A DNA stretch of 64,000 nucleotides. It comes from Platycnemis pennipes. Its lineage: Eukaryota > Arthropoda > Insecta > Odonata > Platycnemididae. This document shows, one piece after another, positions 11,196 through 22,269 of this stretch. The stretch spans positions 78,814,064 to 78,878,063 of the forward strand of contig OW121846.1 in assembly GCA_933228895.1 (NCBI GenBank), written 5' to 3'. Both the position numbers and the translations under genes were made by a program. Under the pieces are notes generated by a model. That model worked only from the letters and a program-made list of their open reading frames with translations. It ran no database searches and had not been told where the DNA came from. Within the stretch, counting starts at the first letter, position 1, and every line of letters starts with the position of its first letter.

Positions 11196-13721
11196 TCTCG
11201 ATAGACTGGAATACGTGTAGTTTCATTACAGGAGGTAAGAATAAGAAACATTGCGAATCACTCTTGAACACCTTTACGACACATTCTTTACAACAGCTAG
11301 TAACAGAGCCGACCAGGGGAAACAACATTCTAGACTTATTAGCAACAAATATACCCGAGAGAGTTCTAAATACAGTTATAGACACAGGAATTAGTGACCA
11401 TAAAATAGTGCACGTGAAATTTATTGTAGGCGTTGAAAGACATTATAAACCAAGGAGGAGGGTGTACTTATTTGGCAAGTCAAATTACGTAGGCATGAAA
11501 GAGGAATTGAGGGAAGCGTTTAATTTATTCAGCGAACAAAGCAAAGGATTAAATACAGAGGATTCGTGGAGAGAATTTCTTGAGGTCACCGGTAACGCTG
11601 TTCATAAATACATACCAAGTAAATATATTAGTGATAATACTGAGCCAAGGTGGTATAACGCGGAGGTTAGGAAATCACTAAAGCGACAAAGGGTATGCCA
11701 CGCTAAGATGAAAAATGCCAGACGGGGTGTATCGGTAGAGGAAAAAAATGAGCTAGTTCTAAACTATAAAAAATTGAGAGCATTAGCAAGGAAATCATGT
11801 TGACAAGGGTTATCACATTTCAAGAGCAAGATGTTGGGAGAATATTTAGATGGCAATCCTAAAGCGTTTTGGTCATATGTGAGAGAGCTTCAGGGAAATA
11901 ATTCCACAGTGCACACACTTAAAAATGATAAAGGAATCAGAGTCACCAGCAGTGTAGAAAAAGCCAATATTTTAAACACCTTTTTCCAAAGTGTATTCAA
12001 CACATCGTCACAAAACGAAGTGGAACCACCGCCGAACACTTTCAGTGAGCAAATGCCCGAAATAAACATTTCATGTCGCGGAATAGAGCAGCAGTTAAAA
12101 AGCATAAGTAAAAACAAATCACCAGGTCCCGATCTAATTCCTTCCAGAGTATATAAAACATTAGCTTCTGAAATAGCCCCCTATCTAGAAATAATATTCA
12201 ATAAAACACTAAAGAACCACACAGTACCCAAGGATTGGAAAGTAGCTAACATTACACCTATATTTAAAAGCGTTGATAGGGAAGAATCTAGTAACTACAG
12301 ACCCATTTCACTCACGTCAATCTCTTGTAAGATATTTGAGCACATAGTAGTCAGTTCGATCATGGGGCATTTGGATAGTCAGGGATTACTCATAAACAGC
12401 CAGCATGGGTTCCGGAAAGGTAGATCTTGCGAGACACAATTAGCTTTATTCGTATACGATATTTTAGTCCACGGCGAAAGCAGTACTGAAGTTGATGCGA
12501 TATTTTTAGATTTTAAAAAGGCTTTCGATAAAGTTCCTCATGACTAATTAATCTTGGAGTTAGAGAGTTTTGGAATAAATAAAGACGTTGTATGTTGGGT
12601 AAAAGAATTCTGAAGTGGGCGAGAGCAGAGGGTTGTCATAGATGGTATCATGTCGGACACAATCGAAGTCACATCGGGAGTTCCCCAGGGTAGCGTAGTA
12701 GGTCCGCTTCTATTTCTTTTATACAAAAATTATTTGGGTACCGTAGTTAGTAGTAACCTTAGACTTTTTGCAGACGATGAGGTGGTGTACAGGGGTATAT
12801 CAAACGAAGAGGACACGAAATATCTTAGCACGGATTTAGATGCAATTCAAGAGTGGTGCGACAAATGGCATTTAGAACTCAACCTTAAAAAGTGTGTAGC
12901 TATCAATTTTTGGAGGAGGAATAATTCGATAGAGCGATCCTATAGAATTAATAACACGAAGATCGAAAACGTTGAAACCGTAAGATATTTAGGTGTAACA
13001 ATCACTAAAGATTTATCGCGGGGAAGACACATAAGGGAAATATGCGGCCGAGCAAAGAGAAAGCTAGGATTTGTAAAAAGAGTACTTGGGAAATGTGATG
13101 AGAAGAAAAAAGAGCGAGCTAGTTTTCACTAGTTAGGCCCCACCTTGAGTATGCAGCCAGTGTTTGGGTTCCTAATGAATTAGGTTTGATAAGAGAACTA
13201 GATAGTGTTTAGCGTAGAGCAGCTAGGTTCGTCAAAAGGTGTTACGATAGGTTGAGTAGTGTATCAGAATTAATATAAGAAATAGGGTGGGAATCATTAT
13301 CAGAGCGTAGATTAAAGTTCAGATTAAATCTATTGCAGAAATTTCAATCGGATAGCTTTACTGAAGATGTTAGGCACATATTGAAAACACCAGCGTATTA
13401 TGCTAGATTCGACCAGATAAATAAGATTAGAGAGATAGATTGTCGTACAGATAGATTCAATATGCCATTTTTCCCCCGTTCTGTAAGAGAACAGAATAGG
13501 CAGCATAGGAAAGGGATAGGTAGGGGAAATATTTCACAGTATTCTGTAGTGCATGGTGCATGTATTAACCCCTCTAATACTATAGATACCAACAATCTAG
13601 TTACATGAGACCCTATAGTTGCTAGTTTGCATGTTAGTAGTGCATGCCTGGTGATCTTCACCCCCTGCCACACACCCTAGCGGTGGCTTGCAGGGTATCG
13701 TGTAGATGTAGATGTAGATGT
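11196..13721 (+). mobile_element. LINE family B, endonuclease C-terminus plus reverse transcriptase, inactive
   Basis: It starts within the APE-type endonuclease (SIDWNTCSFITGG at about 11200; GISDHKIVHVKF at 11388). RT motifs follow: NKSPGPDLIPSRVYKT (12115), NYRPISLTSISCKI (12295), QHGFRKGRSCETQLALF (12400), FLDFKKAFDKVPHD (12510), VPQGSVVGPLLFLLY (12680) and FADDEVVY (12770) with the catalytic Asp pair present. Stops at 11801 and 12544, 12612 and 13130, plus others to 13275, kill it. The 3' UTR has the shared hairpin (13660-13700) and GTAGATGTAGATGTAGAT ending 13720. The hAT sequence on both sides (CATCCCC and GTCCCCTCC) shares TCCCC as a probable short target duplication. Confidence 0.88.
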
Positions 13722-14342
13722 CCCCTCCAACCGATTCACGGACAAGGAATTTCTAGCTGCTGCTGAAAAACATCAAACCTATACTGAAGAGATTAGAAGT
13801 ACCACCTTGATGGTGAGAGAAATCAAGATGTGGGGAAACAAATGGAGTAATATATGCAATCCGCCTGAAACAGTCTTTGATACAATCAAATAATTGGACA
13901 TTTCTTTTTTCCCAATGATCATCATTCTCCTTCAAGTTTTGGGAACGATCCCTGTTACACTGCATCAGCGGAGCGTTCATTTTCAACGCTAAGAAGGTAA
14001 TTATAATCATGTATTATAACGTTTCTAAATCAGTCATGTTATCAATCACTTTTTTGTTTGTTGCTTCAAAGATCTTTTTTGTTGTACTACTTTTTAATAA
14101 TGTATGTAAAATATTTTTGTACTTTTTCTAATAACATATTTATAACATGTATAATGGGTTTTATGTTTAGTTTTAGGTTGAAGACTTATTTGATAAGTAC
14201 TATGGGAGATATATGATTAAATGGACTGGCACTCGCAAACGTGTCAAAAGAAAGGGAGATACCAGTAGACGAAATAATCAGTATATTTAGCAAGGCTAAA
14301 AATAGACGGATGAGTTTAGAGAACTGGAAAAATGATTCATAA
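13722..14342 (+). pseudogene. hAT transposase, C-terminal part (dimerisation region)
   Basis: Continues the gene beyond LINE B: SNRFTDKEFLAAAEKHQTYT, then FPMIIILLQVLGTIPVTLHQRSVHF (13905-13985) and, after a ~180-nt gap with decay or an intron, a degenerate LKTYLISTMGEIYD-type stretch to LENWKNDS and TAA at 14340-14342. The hAT C-terminal dimerisation domain normally reads FPN...LLTLPVTSAERSFS then LKTYLRSTM. Ser/Ala-Glu of that motif is degraded. Confidence 0.75.
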
Positions 14343-14948
14343 CGCAGCATCCACAACAACTAGGCGAAGAATGTCATTATTGCTTTTTAAATTAAACCGC
14401 TGTATTCAATCGGAATTAATGTATTTTACTCTTTTATAGAACCCATTATAAATTCCCCCTTTTATTGATAAGTATCTCTGGTTCAAAGATCAACAAGCAG
14501 TCAAATTTAAATTAATTATAATTACATTTTGAATGTTTTTTCCTATTTTAACTTCCTGAAGGTTGTTTGACGTAAAAATTTAGTAATAAAAACAAATAAA
14601 CTTATCTAATCATAAAATTGACTTATGTATATTTGCGTTCCTTATCATTAAGTCACACTTTAAAAACTAGATAAAGCATCATCATAAGTTTTTATTATTA
14701 ATATTACCGGTATTTCAATATAGGCCCATAATGACCACCATAAACCTTTTACTAATAAAACGACCTAATACATGTGCCTAGTAGTGTCTTTTTTATCAAA
14801 GAAATAGCCTAAAACGGCCGTTTTTGAATCTTGAAAATCCCAAATTTCCAGAATCCGCGAACCCCCCTTCGGCTGGGGGGAATTACCCCCGGTTAGCCCC
14901 CCCCCCCCCCCCCCTTGGTCAAAACCTAGATCCGCCACTGAGAGTGTG

Positions 14949-17376
14949 CAACTCCTTATGCACGAGCGTCTCAGCAATATCTATTCGGCTAGTTGTTGCT
15001 ACTGCTTCTGTTTTCTTATGCCTATGTTTGGATTCAAATCTAAATGTGGCAAGTGTGTGATTGGTCCACTTTATTCTAAAACTCTGGGGTAGTAAACCCA
15101 AATATGAAGCTTATGAGGCACTTTTTCAGCATGAAAAACTTCCAGAAACATTTCATACATCTCATTGATATACTCCTTCAACAGAGGTACATGAACAGTA
15201 GTGAGACGAGGAGCCAGAACAATCTCAAGAACTTTGCGCATACAAAGGTAAAATTTGCACACATTATCATCCATGGGAACAATATCTCCCACCAACATGG
15301 CAAACATAAGGATAAAAGATTGCATTTCACTTGCTGAGATCCTAAGCTGTTTATATTTAGCCTCATCATGAGAAATAGGAGGCTATCTTATTGCATAGGA
15401 GGATTGCTTATTGCATTGGCATGACAATCAAAACCTTCCAATCTATCATTCAAAATAGTAAGGAAGCTGCATTTTGTAGATGCAAAGTTACATGCAAAGT
15501 AGTTTACGATCAGCCCCATAAACTTTTTAAATGCACCTTCAGGTCCATCATGAAGATAATCCACGGCAAAATTGAAGCAGGTTTCCAAATTATTAACCCT
15601 ATCCCACACTGACTGCTCTTTAACACCAGTATTTTTAGGATCATGTTTTACAACATCCCTGTCATGACTTGACTGCGTTCTCAAATTCCTCTCACAGGTT
15701 TCTCATTGCCTTGCAAATTTACTTGTCTTGCAAAATCTACAACTGTAGTGAGCATTAAAATCTTCCTGAAAGACCAAAATTTGATTTAAATCCAAGTTAT
15801 CACCTAGAACGAGGCCAAGAGCAAAGAAAATTCTTTTTAGACCAGAGTCAGTGTTTATCTCACTGCCTTCAGATTGGAGGAAATTTAACTCTTTCGCTAT
15901 TTCAGAAAATGTAGAGTGATTAGCAAATTCTACTCTGTCACTAGAGGGAAAGGGAGTAGGTAAAAAAATATTTTCATGCAGGGACTGAACTTCAGGAGGA
16001 AAACATGGGATAGAGTAATAAACTCCACCAAGTTTATTTTGAAGTACATGAGAACCCAGTGGGATGTTTACCTCAAAATCATCAAAATAAAGAAACAGTG
16101 GAAACACAATTTTACCCTGAAAGTGTTTACTCTTTGACCTCCATAAATTTCCTTGCACAAAGTTCTCACGCCAACCCACAGCAGCAGACAGTTTGGTGAC
16201 ATATGAAGTTACAGAGGAGAATACTCCTGGTAAACTAAATGTTTTTTTAAGGACAACCCGCATTGGAATAAATTTGGCCGTAACATTTGACAACCCTATT
16301 TGAGTATACCATTTTTCCGTTTCCTTCTAACTCTGGATCCAAATGAATATGTATGGCCAGAAATAAAAAGGTCTCGAGCTTTCAAAACCTTCAAATACTT
16401 ATGTTTAGTGGAAAGGTTTGAAAAAGGTTGCACTATAAAGTCTAGCTGTTTCTCCACCTTGACACATGCTTCTTCCTTCTCACAAGAGGTGATAATATTT
16501 TGAACTTCTGGCTTTAGTAAATCTAACATAGACTCTAATAAATCTGTAGTTGTTTTCATGATATCAACAACATGACTACGTAGTAGCTTCTGATTAGCAT
16601 ACAACTTGGCTGCAAACTCTAAAACCATGTCTTCAAAATATGCGGAATGTTAAGAGGGGCCTTTCTGCATGGAGGGTCCAGGTTTTCCTGAGGTTCATTA
16701 TCTCTATTAAATGATTCAACTTCCTCATGAAATGTTTTGGATGTAGAAGTTGGTTCTGGTACATTGTCAGATATTTGAGAACAACTATGTTGTTTTAACA
16801 AATGGACTCTGTATGCTTTCCAACCAGAATAAGTAGCAACACAGCCATCACCCTCTGCACAAGTAAACCCAAAGTCTTCATTAGGTTGTAAATTATGAAC
16901 ACATTTGAAATGAGAATGGAGAGCAACTATAGAAGGCAGAGTCAAACTACATGAGAAACAGGTAACATTGTGCTTCCTACACACATAACCCGAAAAACAC
17001 ACTGAAAACCGAAAAAAAAGTGAACACTTTTAATGCAGCAATGAGACGTTTCACTTCAGGAATTTTTGAAAAAGTTTGAGATTGAGGATACTTTACATCT
17101 TCCATCCCAAACAAGGCCTTGTCAACTATTACCCACAGACGGGCACTTTGGAGAGGGTATCTGCAGTAAAGAGCATGATATGTATAGAATGTTGTAGCAA
17201 ACAAATCTCTCGTAGTGAGCAGTGTTACAGCAGTTTTATCAATGACAAAAAATTTGGTATGAATATTTGCCAGGGAATACCCAATAACCATTGGTAAGGG
17301 TTGTACAGTTAACCCTCGTGCTCTATAACGTTCCTCAATCCCATCATAGTGTTTCAGAAGGTCATCAGTCTGAAAA
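14949..17376 (-). pseudogene. Zinc-finger TE-like gene, main part (uncharacterised metazoan family)
   Basis: Minus-strand order: TDDLLKHYDGIEERYRARGL after an AG acceptor at 17377, MVIGYSLANIHTKFFVIDKT and HALYCRYPLQSARLWVIVDK (17291-17100); C2H2-like fingers CFSCSLTLPSIVALHSHFKCVH and CAEGDGCVATYSGWKAYRVH (16980-16790); PLFLYFDDFEVNIPLGSH, KLGGVYYSIPCFPPE, LGLVLGDNLDLNQIL and HYSCRFCKTSK (16110-15710); CFNFAVDYLHDGPEGAFKKF (15590); ISASEMQSFILMFAML (15340); then, after a frameshift near 15090, HTLATFRFESKHRHKK. This layout recurs in many animal genomes as multicopy, TE-like proteins of unknown biochemistry. Some frames may be true exons. I do not assign a superfamily. Confidence 0.6.
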
Positions 17377-17439
17377 AGACAAAATCTTCTTTAATTTCTT
17401 GATTGTAACTTAATTTTTGATAATCCAATATAGGCCCAA

Positions 17440-18125
17440 AAATTACCTAAGAATAGCAAAGAAATCCATCCAACACATCTTTCCTTGATGGCTTCCATGC
17501 TTTTCCCTTAGGGACTTTTAAGGGAACTGTCGGCACTAAACGAGCAAATAAATGCAATAGTTCTGCATCGGAGCACTGAGCTGCAAGAAATAATTCATTT
17601 CAATCACAATCATTAATTTAAACATTGTATAAGGAAACTAGTGTAGGAAGCTCTTGCTGTTTACCTACCTGATACAGAGATATTTTCAATGGCAAGCTAT
17701 GCTTTCACCTTTTCAACAAATGGCTCCCAGTGGGCAGTAATTCACCAATAGGCATGAGGGAACAATTGCCTAAAATCACTCTAGAGCTAGAGAAAATAAA
17801 AAATATGGTATTAGACAGATTTTTCAATTTTTTTTCCATTGAGTCGGATGCTGGCGCTGGCATATTTTTGAAAGATAATAAAAAGTGAAAACATTTTCAA
17901 GTTATTTTTTATGGGGGAAAGGATTTGGATGGTACCAACCAATTTGCAACCTTCAGCTTGTTCATCAGAGGATATGTACATGTACATAAGTTGACTCATC
18001 AGCAGTTTCAAACCTTAGTTTGGCCTGCCGGTATCTCACTGTATCTTTCCAGTACTTCGTGATTTTATCCCAATCATTCAGCTCTGTCTGCAGAAACTGC
18101 AACCTTTCTTCAACATCTAAAACAT
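17440..18125 (-). pseudogene. Upstream exons of the zinc-finger TE-like gene
   Basis: Two more minus-strand segments fit the same gene. 17445-17580 reads DAELLHLFARLVPTVPLKVP then KAWKPSRKDVLDGFLCYS, ending at a GTAATT donor-like site but with TAG in frame. 17945-18120 reads DVEERLQFLQTELNDWDKIT then KYWKDTVRYRQAKLRFETAD. The WKPSRK motif before the fourth segment is typical of this family. The intervening sequence has intron-like character, but splice sites are only partly convincing. Confidence 0.45.
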
Positions 18126-18216
18126 GACAGAGCACATATTACCTGGAATTAGTTAGCTACCAAGAATTTGCAATCTCGTCATGTGGTACAAAAATGGCAA
18201 TTCAAAATACCTTCTT

Positions 18217-18495
18217 TACTACATCTACATCTACACGATACCCTGCAAGCCACCACGAGGGTGTGTGGCAGGGGGTGAAGCTCACCAAGCATGCACTACT
18301 AACATGCAAGCAAGCAACTAAAAGGTCTCATGCAACTAGATTGTTAGTATCTATAGTATTTGAGGAGCTAATACATGCATCATGCACTAAAGAATACTCT
18401 GAAATATTTCCCCTACCTATCCCTTTCTTATGCTGCCTATTCTGTTTTCTTATAGTACGGGGGAAAAATGCCATTTTGAATCTATCTGTACGACT
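18217..18495 (-). mobile_element. LINE B 3' end fragment
   Basis: The left end is a CATCTACATCTACACGAT tail and hairpin (18217-18275), followed by the LINE B 3' UTR (TGCATCATGCACTA, CTATCCCTTTC) and the last codons (RTIRKQNRQHKKGIG-like, on the minus strand near 18440). It breaks off at 18495 where a TCTA microsatellite begins. Confidence 0.78.
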
Positions 18496-18536
18496 ATCTA
18501 TCTCTCTATCAATCTATCTATCTATCTATCTATATT
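18493..18536. repeat. (TCTA)n microsatellite
   Basis: The stretch is CTATCTATCTCTCTATCAATC followed by repeated TCTA units. It starts exactly where LINE B coding sequence would read ATCTATCTCTCTA, so it probably expanded from that LINE sequence. Confidence 0.7.
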
Positions 18537-18539
18537 TAT

Positions 18540-19003
18540 TTAGATTAATTTTATTTTGGATTCCGCAAAGTACGCCCCTCTTTGGGCTTAAATGCGGATT
18601 TCTATGTGTGCGGCTGTTCCATTAGTAAAACGCGGGTTAGGAGGATGGATCCATCACAATATGATACATAGATATAGTGCTAGGATAATATTTTTGTGTT
18701 TATTTAGTGACATAGTAACATGATTTTGATAAACGCTACTGAATAAATTTGGCAAGGTTTGTAATGCCGGAAAGTCTTTAAAATTTAAAATGAACATAAT
18801 GAGCATGAAAATTTATCTGAATTGAGAGATAATTATTTATTCTTTCACACAATTATTGCAATAAATGATTTTTATATCTTTCGTATGCGTGAGTGTTCAT
18901 TGCAGACTGGTACCTTGCATCTCACACATGCAAATCTCGTTTTACCTGTCATTTTTTCTAGGACGTAAAACACACCTAAGAATAGAGGTTAACTTGCTGC
19001 CAT
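18540..19003. other. No recognised feature
   Basis: A/T-rich sequence. I found no coding frame with family resemblance and no clear piggyBac left terminus. Confidence 0.4.
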
Positions 19004-20560
19004 CTACGTTGTTTTCATTACTGGCTCCTCAAAAGTTATACTGTAATATTCCATTGCTTCCACATTTGCTAAATACAGACTGTTTATTTTAGATACTCTT
19101 TTATCAATATGGGGTTCTGCGAGAGCCATGCTCAGCTCTTGTAAGAAATTTTTCCGTCTACTCCTGCAGCTGATATTCCATTCTGGATGGTTATGAGTCC
19201 GTATAATATAGACATTCAATGGATCCATGTCAATTATTTAAAAAAAATAGCCTTTGTGGCCTCCTTCTAGCCACTCGTAGGCAACTGTAAATTCGTCATT
19301 TATCCCCAGTGTCTACTGCACCCTTCCTGCTGTTATTATCCGTCGGCTTTCATTTTATTCTACTGCCCACTAACCGATGCTTCATGATGCTGAATGCCAA
19401 ATAAAATAGCACTTCTACGTAGTTTTGGTACGTAGGAGACCAAATTCATATGCTGGGTAAAACCAAAAATAGGGGGAAAATCAGGTCGGATTTTATTTTG
19501 GAGAACCTCTTTGGATATATCTGCTTTATTCAACCTGATTGTACCAATTAGGGTCTGATTCTTTTGGAGAAGAGACTCAGAAAGCGGTAAAGACGTAAAA
19601 AATTGTCCACCGTGACCCCTCTTCCTCTTCCAACATATGGTTTCACCAAGTTCAGAACTTCACGCTGCCGTTGATTCCCCTCCCGAATATTCCCCAAGTA
19701 GACCTGTGCATTCAAAATGAAAGCAGTTTTAGAATCGGCGCACACCCAAACTTTAATCCAATAACGTCCTGCTTTGGATTATATATACACCCGGAAGGGG
19801 TATTTGACACGAAATGTTGCCAGTTGTTCGTTTATTGTTATGTGCATAGGTGTTTGGAGGAAAGTTTTTCACTCAAGGGAACGTGAACATATCGAACACA
19901 GCCCTTATAGCCTCCAATTTGTCGCATGAATTTTCCATTCTTTGTGTTTCATTAGATTTATCGTCAAACTGTATGTATCTATGAATGCTCTTCACCCTTA
20001 CTCTTGACATTATGGCACTAAATAAAGGAAGTTGAAAAGATGATCACCCAATCCACAGATCACTTAGGGGATTTTTACACCCATAAATGTTTCCGGCAGC
20101 AATGATAATGCAAAAAAATAAGTAACTTTCTGGGTCACGTTTTGCCACTCCATTTCACTGGTAGCATGATCTTTATTGAATTTTGCGTACTTTACCAGCT
20201 TCTCTGTTTGTCACAACACACATTTTTTAACATCTCTGGTGCCCTAAACAATAAAAATGCATCCTTCAAACTCTCAATTCCCGATCGGCAATCAGTCAAC
20301 CCAGGTTTTCCATGGACAATGTTGCTTACCATTGCGTGACCGACATGATACGGTTTTAGTTTTATTTCAGTCCTGACATTGCTGTGAAAAGATCTTCCTC
20401 AGCTTCTAAAATTCTTTCCTCGTCTTCTGATTCAGATTTACAATCAAATTCACTACAGCACTCTTCCTCATCTTCCACAGCAACTTTTTTTCCACAGCCT
20501 ATTCATTTTCTCAGGTACTTTCAAACTCGCGTTCATCCTTGTCATCTTCATTCAAATCTG
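19004..20560 (-). pseudogene. piggyBac-type transposase, broken
   Basis: On the minus strand, CADSKTAFILNAQVYLGN (19742) and VKPYVGRGRGVTVDNFLRLY (19650-19590) are diagnostic of the DDE_Tnp_1_7 (piggyBac) catalytic core around the second acidic residue. RTHNHPEWNISCRSRRKNFL followed by ELSMALAEPHIDKR (19200-19100) is the C-terminal region. An acidic, serine-rich N-terminal stretch (20380-20560) fits the family's disordered N-terminus. Frameshifts and stops separate the pieces. Confidence 0.75.
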
Positions 20561-20599
20561 TGTTGCTGCAATCATGACGATGTGGCTCATTGAAAGGTA

Positions 20600-21017
20600 T
20601 ATTGAAATAAATTAATTTATCCAGGAGAATATAGACATTTCATCTCATCATCTTACAAAAACGAACGTAAAAACAGTTGTCAGCGCAGTTATAGCAAAGC
20701 AGTTTTTCTTTTCGAGGTTACCACTAGCATTACAAAGATCCGCATGAAAATAATAAATTTTCGTGCAAACGTTAGAGCTCAAAATACATCAAGGAAATCT
20801 CTCCAAAGAAAAAAAAATGAAAATATATTTTAGCCACAGTAGTCCAAGAGGGATAGTCTAACTACCCCAAGAGTTTAATACAAAATATTTTGATGGTTTT
20901 AATACATATTTCATTGCTTATAAGTGATAATAATACATTATAGTATTAGAAGCAAGAATCTCGGACCGTTTTCGTTTTCTAATTCATCATGCTGAGTTAT
21001 AATAAAATAACCAGGCT
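20600..21017. other. No recognised gene
   Basis: A/T-rich flank of the piggyBac remnant without supported coding sequence. Confidence 0.35.
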
Positions 21018-21056
21018 TGGGGTATTTAAAATATCCCCCGCGCAAGGAAGGGTTAA
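21018..21056 (-). other. Possible piggyBac terminal repeat at TTAA
   Basis: Reading the minus strand from 21056 gives TTAACCCTTCCTTGCGCGGG, matching the TTAA target plus CCCT-type start of piggyBac ends and lying about 500 bp upstream of the transposase N-terminus. No matching inverted end was found beyond the C-terminus, so this is tentative. Confidence 0.35.
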
Positions 21057-21887
21057 GAAGTTTCGAGAAGCAAGTGATGCTCTGAAGCGAGGCTTAGGCT
21101 TCACTTCATGCAAGATGAGCATTCCTATACGCTTGTCGCCGTCCCTCCAGTAGTTAAAATATCGTTAATTACTTGTCCTCGATAGTTATGGGCGACTAGT
21201 TTATGCTTCTTACCACCATTTATTTCGTCAGATATGTGCCCATCTACGTGCTTGACAATTCACCGCATAACTCTCTCACGTTTCAACAATAGTGCTTTTC
21301 ATGACTTTCTGCATTCTGGAATTAGCTTGAAAATTTTCAAACGATGATATTTTCCAAGTATCAAGACATTCACATTCAGTATGTGGTACAAAGGGCTGTT
21401 GATTTTCAACTTCTACTGAAAATAGATGAGTTGGGAATGGTGATAGGATCGGAGAAACGGCGGAAGGAAACCCAGTGCTGGAAAACAATCATTAAAAACA
21501 GTTTGTTTTTCTTGCAGCAAATGCTCATTTATATACCATAAGAGCAGTATATAATTTTTTTAACGGCAATTTTCCTCTGTAGCACTTCATATTTATTATT
21601 CCATTCCTTTGATTTAATATGTTGGATTGGAGATCAAAGAGCACCTCAAACCACATTACCTCACCCTCAACCGTGGTACCTCAAAGCATGTTACCATCGG
21701 CGACAGAGTTACTCCACCCTTCCTCATTTTCCAGAACATTTCCAAAATATATCCAATCCCCTGTAATGGTCCCTCCAATCATAATTCCATAATTTGTTTT
21801 AATTTCCGCAGAATTGCCCGTAGCGTTAAAAAAATACCAATTCATCGGTCTTTCCTGCTTTGTAGAACGCAGAGACAATTATACTCC

Positions 21888-21990
21888 GAATAAAATATTG
21901 GTGCACTTTTCTACAACTAATTTATTGATGCGTACATTTGATGTACGCATCAAGGAATTAGTTGGGGAAAAGTGAACCTATATTTTATTC
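21888..21990. repeat. 50-bp-arm palindrome with 3-nt loop
   Basis: Arm 21888-21937 is the inverted complement of 21941-21990 with roughly 88% match. The innermost 12 bases, GATGCGTACAT against ATGTACGCATC, are perfect. No element family is evident. It may be a foldback remnant or the joined ends of a small transposon. Confidence 0.7.
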
Positions 21991-22044
21991 TAATATGTCA
22001 AACTTCCACTATATCTCGCCTCAATCGGTTGATTTTAATTATGC

Positions 22045-22265
22045 TCAGTCATCGACCAGTGATTAACAGGTCTCCCATGCAGAGGGAAAGGATTTGAATC
22101 CCTTCCGTAACAAAGATTTTCAACAGTACTGGTCCCGACTTGACTGCTTGCTGAAGGGCATTTAATGGTCATTACTCATTTCTCTGATTTCGACATTAGA
22201 CAATGGACTCCTTGGCGTTGTCCGTTTAGATCCACTTGATGCCGACGTTGGGTTCCTGTCCACCA
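22045..22265 (+). mobile_element. tRNA-derived SINE, diverged copy
   Basis: The head has tRNA-like GTGATTAACAGGTCTCCCATG with a B-box-like GGATTTGAATCCC. The body, ACTGGTCCCGACTTGACTGC to GATGCCGACGTTGGGTTCCT to CACCATCCTTC, is alignable with the SINE at 27272. Same orientation, older and more diverged. Confidence 0.5.
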
Positions 22266-22269
22266 TCCT

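Larger units (their letters stand above)
1..12492 (+). repeat. Left copy of ~12.4 kb direct repeat (partner 51534-64000)
   Basis: Position 1 onward matches 51534 onward in the same orientation. The offset drifts from 51533 at the start to about 51508 at the end through small indels (G-run length near 900, C-run length in the hAT end, short deletions). Every element between is present in both copies in the same order. Differences are scattered single bases and short indels, which by eye is a low-percent divergence. The left limit lies outside the window. The right limit cannot be set because the second copy runs off the window end. It may be a tandem segmental duplication or two haplotypes joined in assembly. 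Confidence 0.93.
9287..14940 (+). mobile_element. hAT transposon with inserted LINEs
   Basis: The ends are CAGTGGCGGATCTA (9287) and its inverted form TAGATCCGCCACTG (ending 14940), each followed inward by long G/C runs. The flanking 8-bp duplication is AAAGTGTG (9279-9286) and AGAGTGTG (14941-14948). The single mismatch is private to this copy, since the second block copy has AGAGTGTG exactly. CAGTGG ends plus 8-bp duplications define hAT. Inside are a broken transposase gene (9469-11195 and 13722-14342), LINE B at 11196-13721 and two short LINE A tails. The element landed in the zinc-finger TE gene on the opposite strand. Confidence 0.92.
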
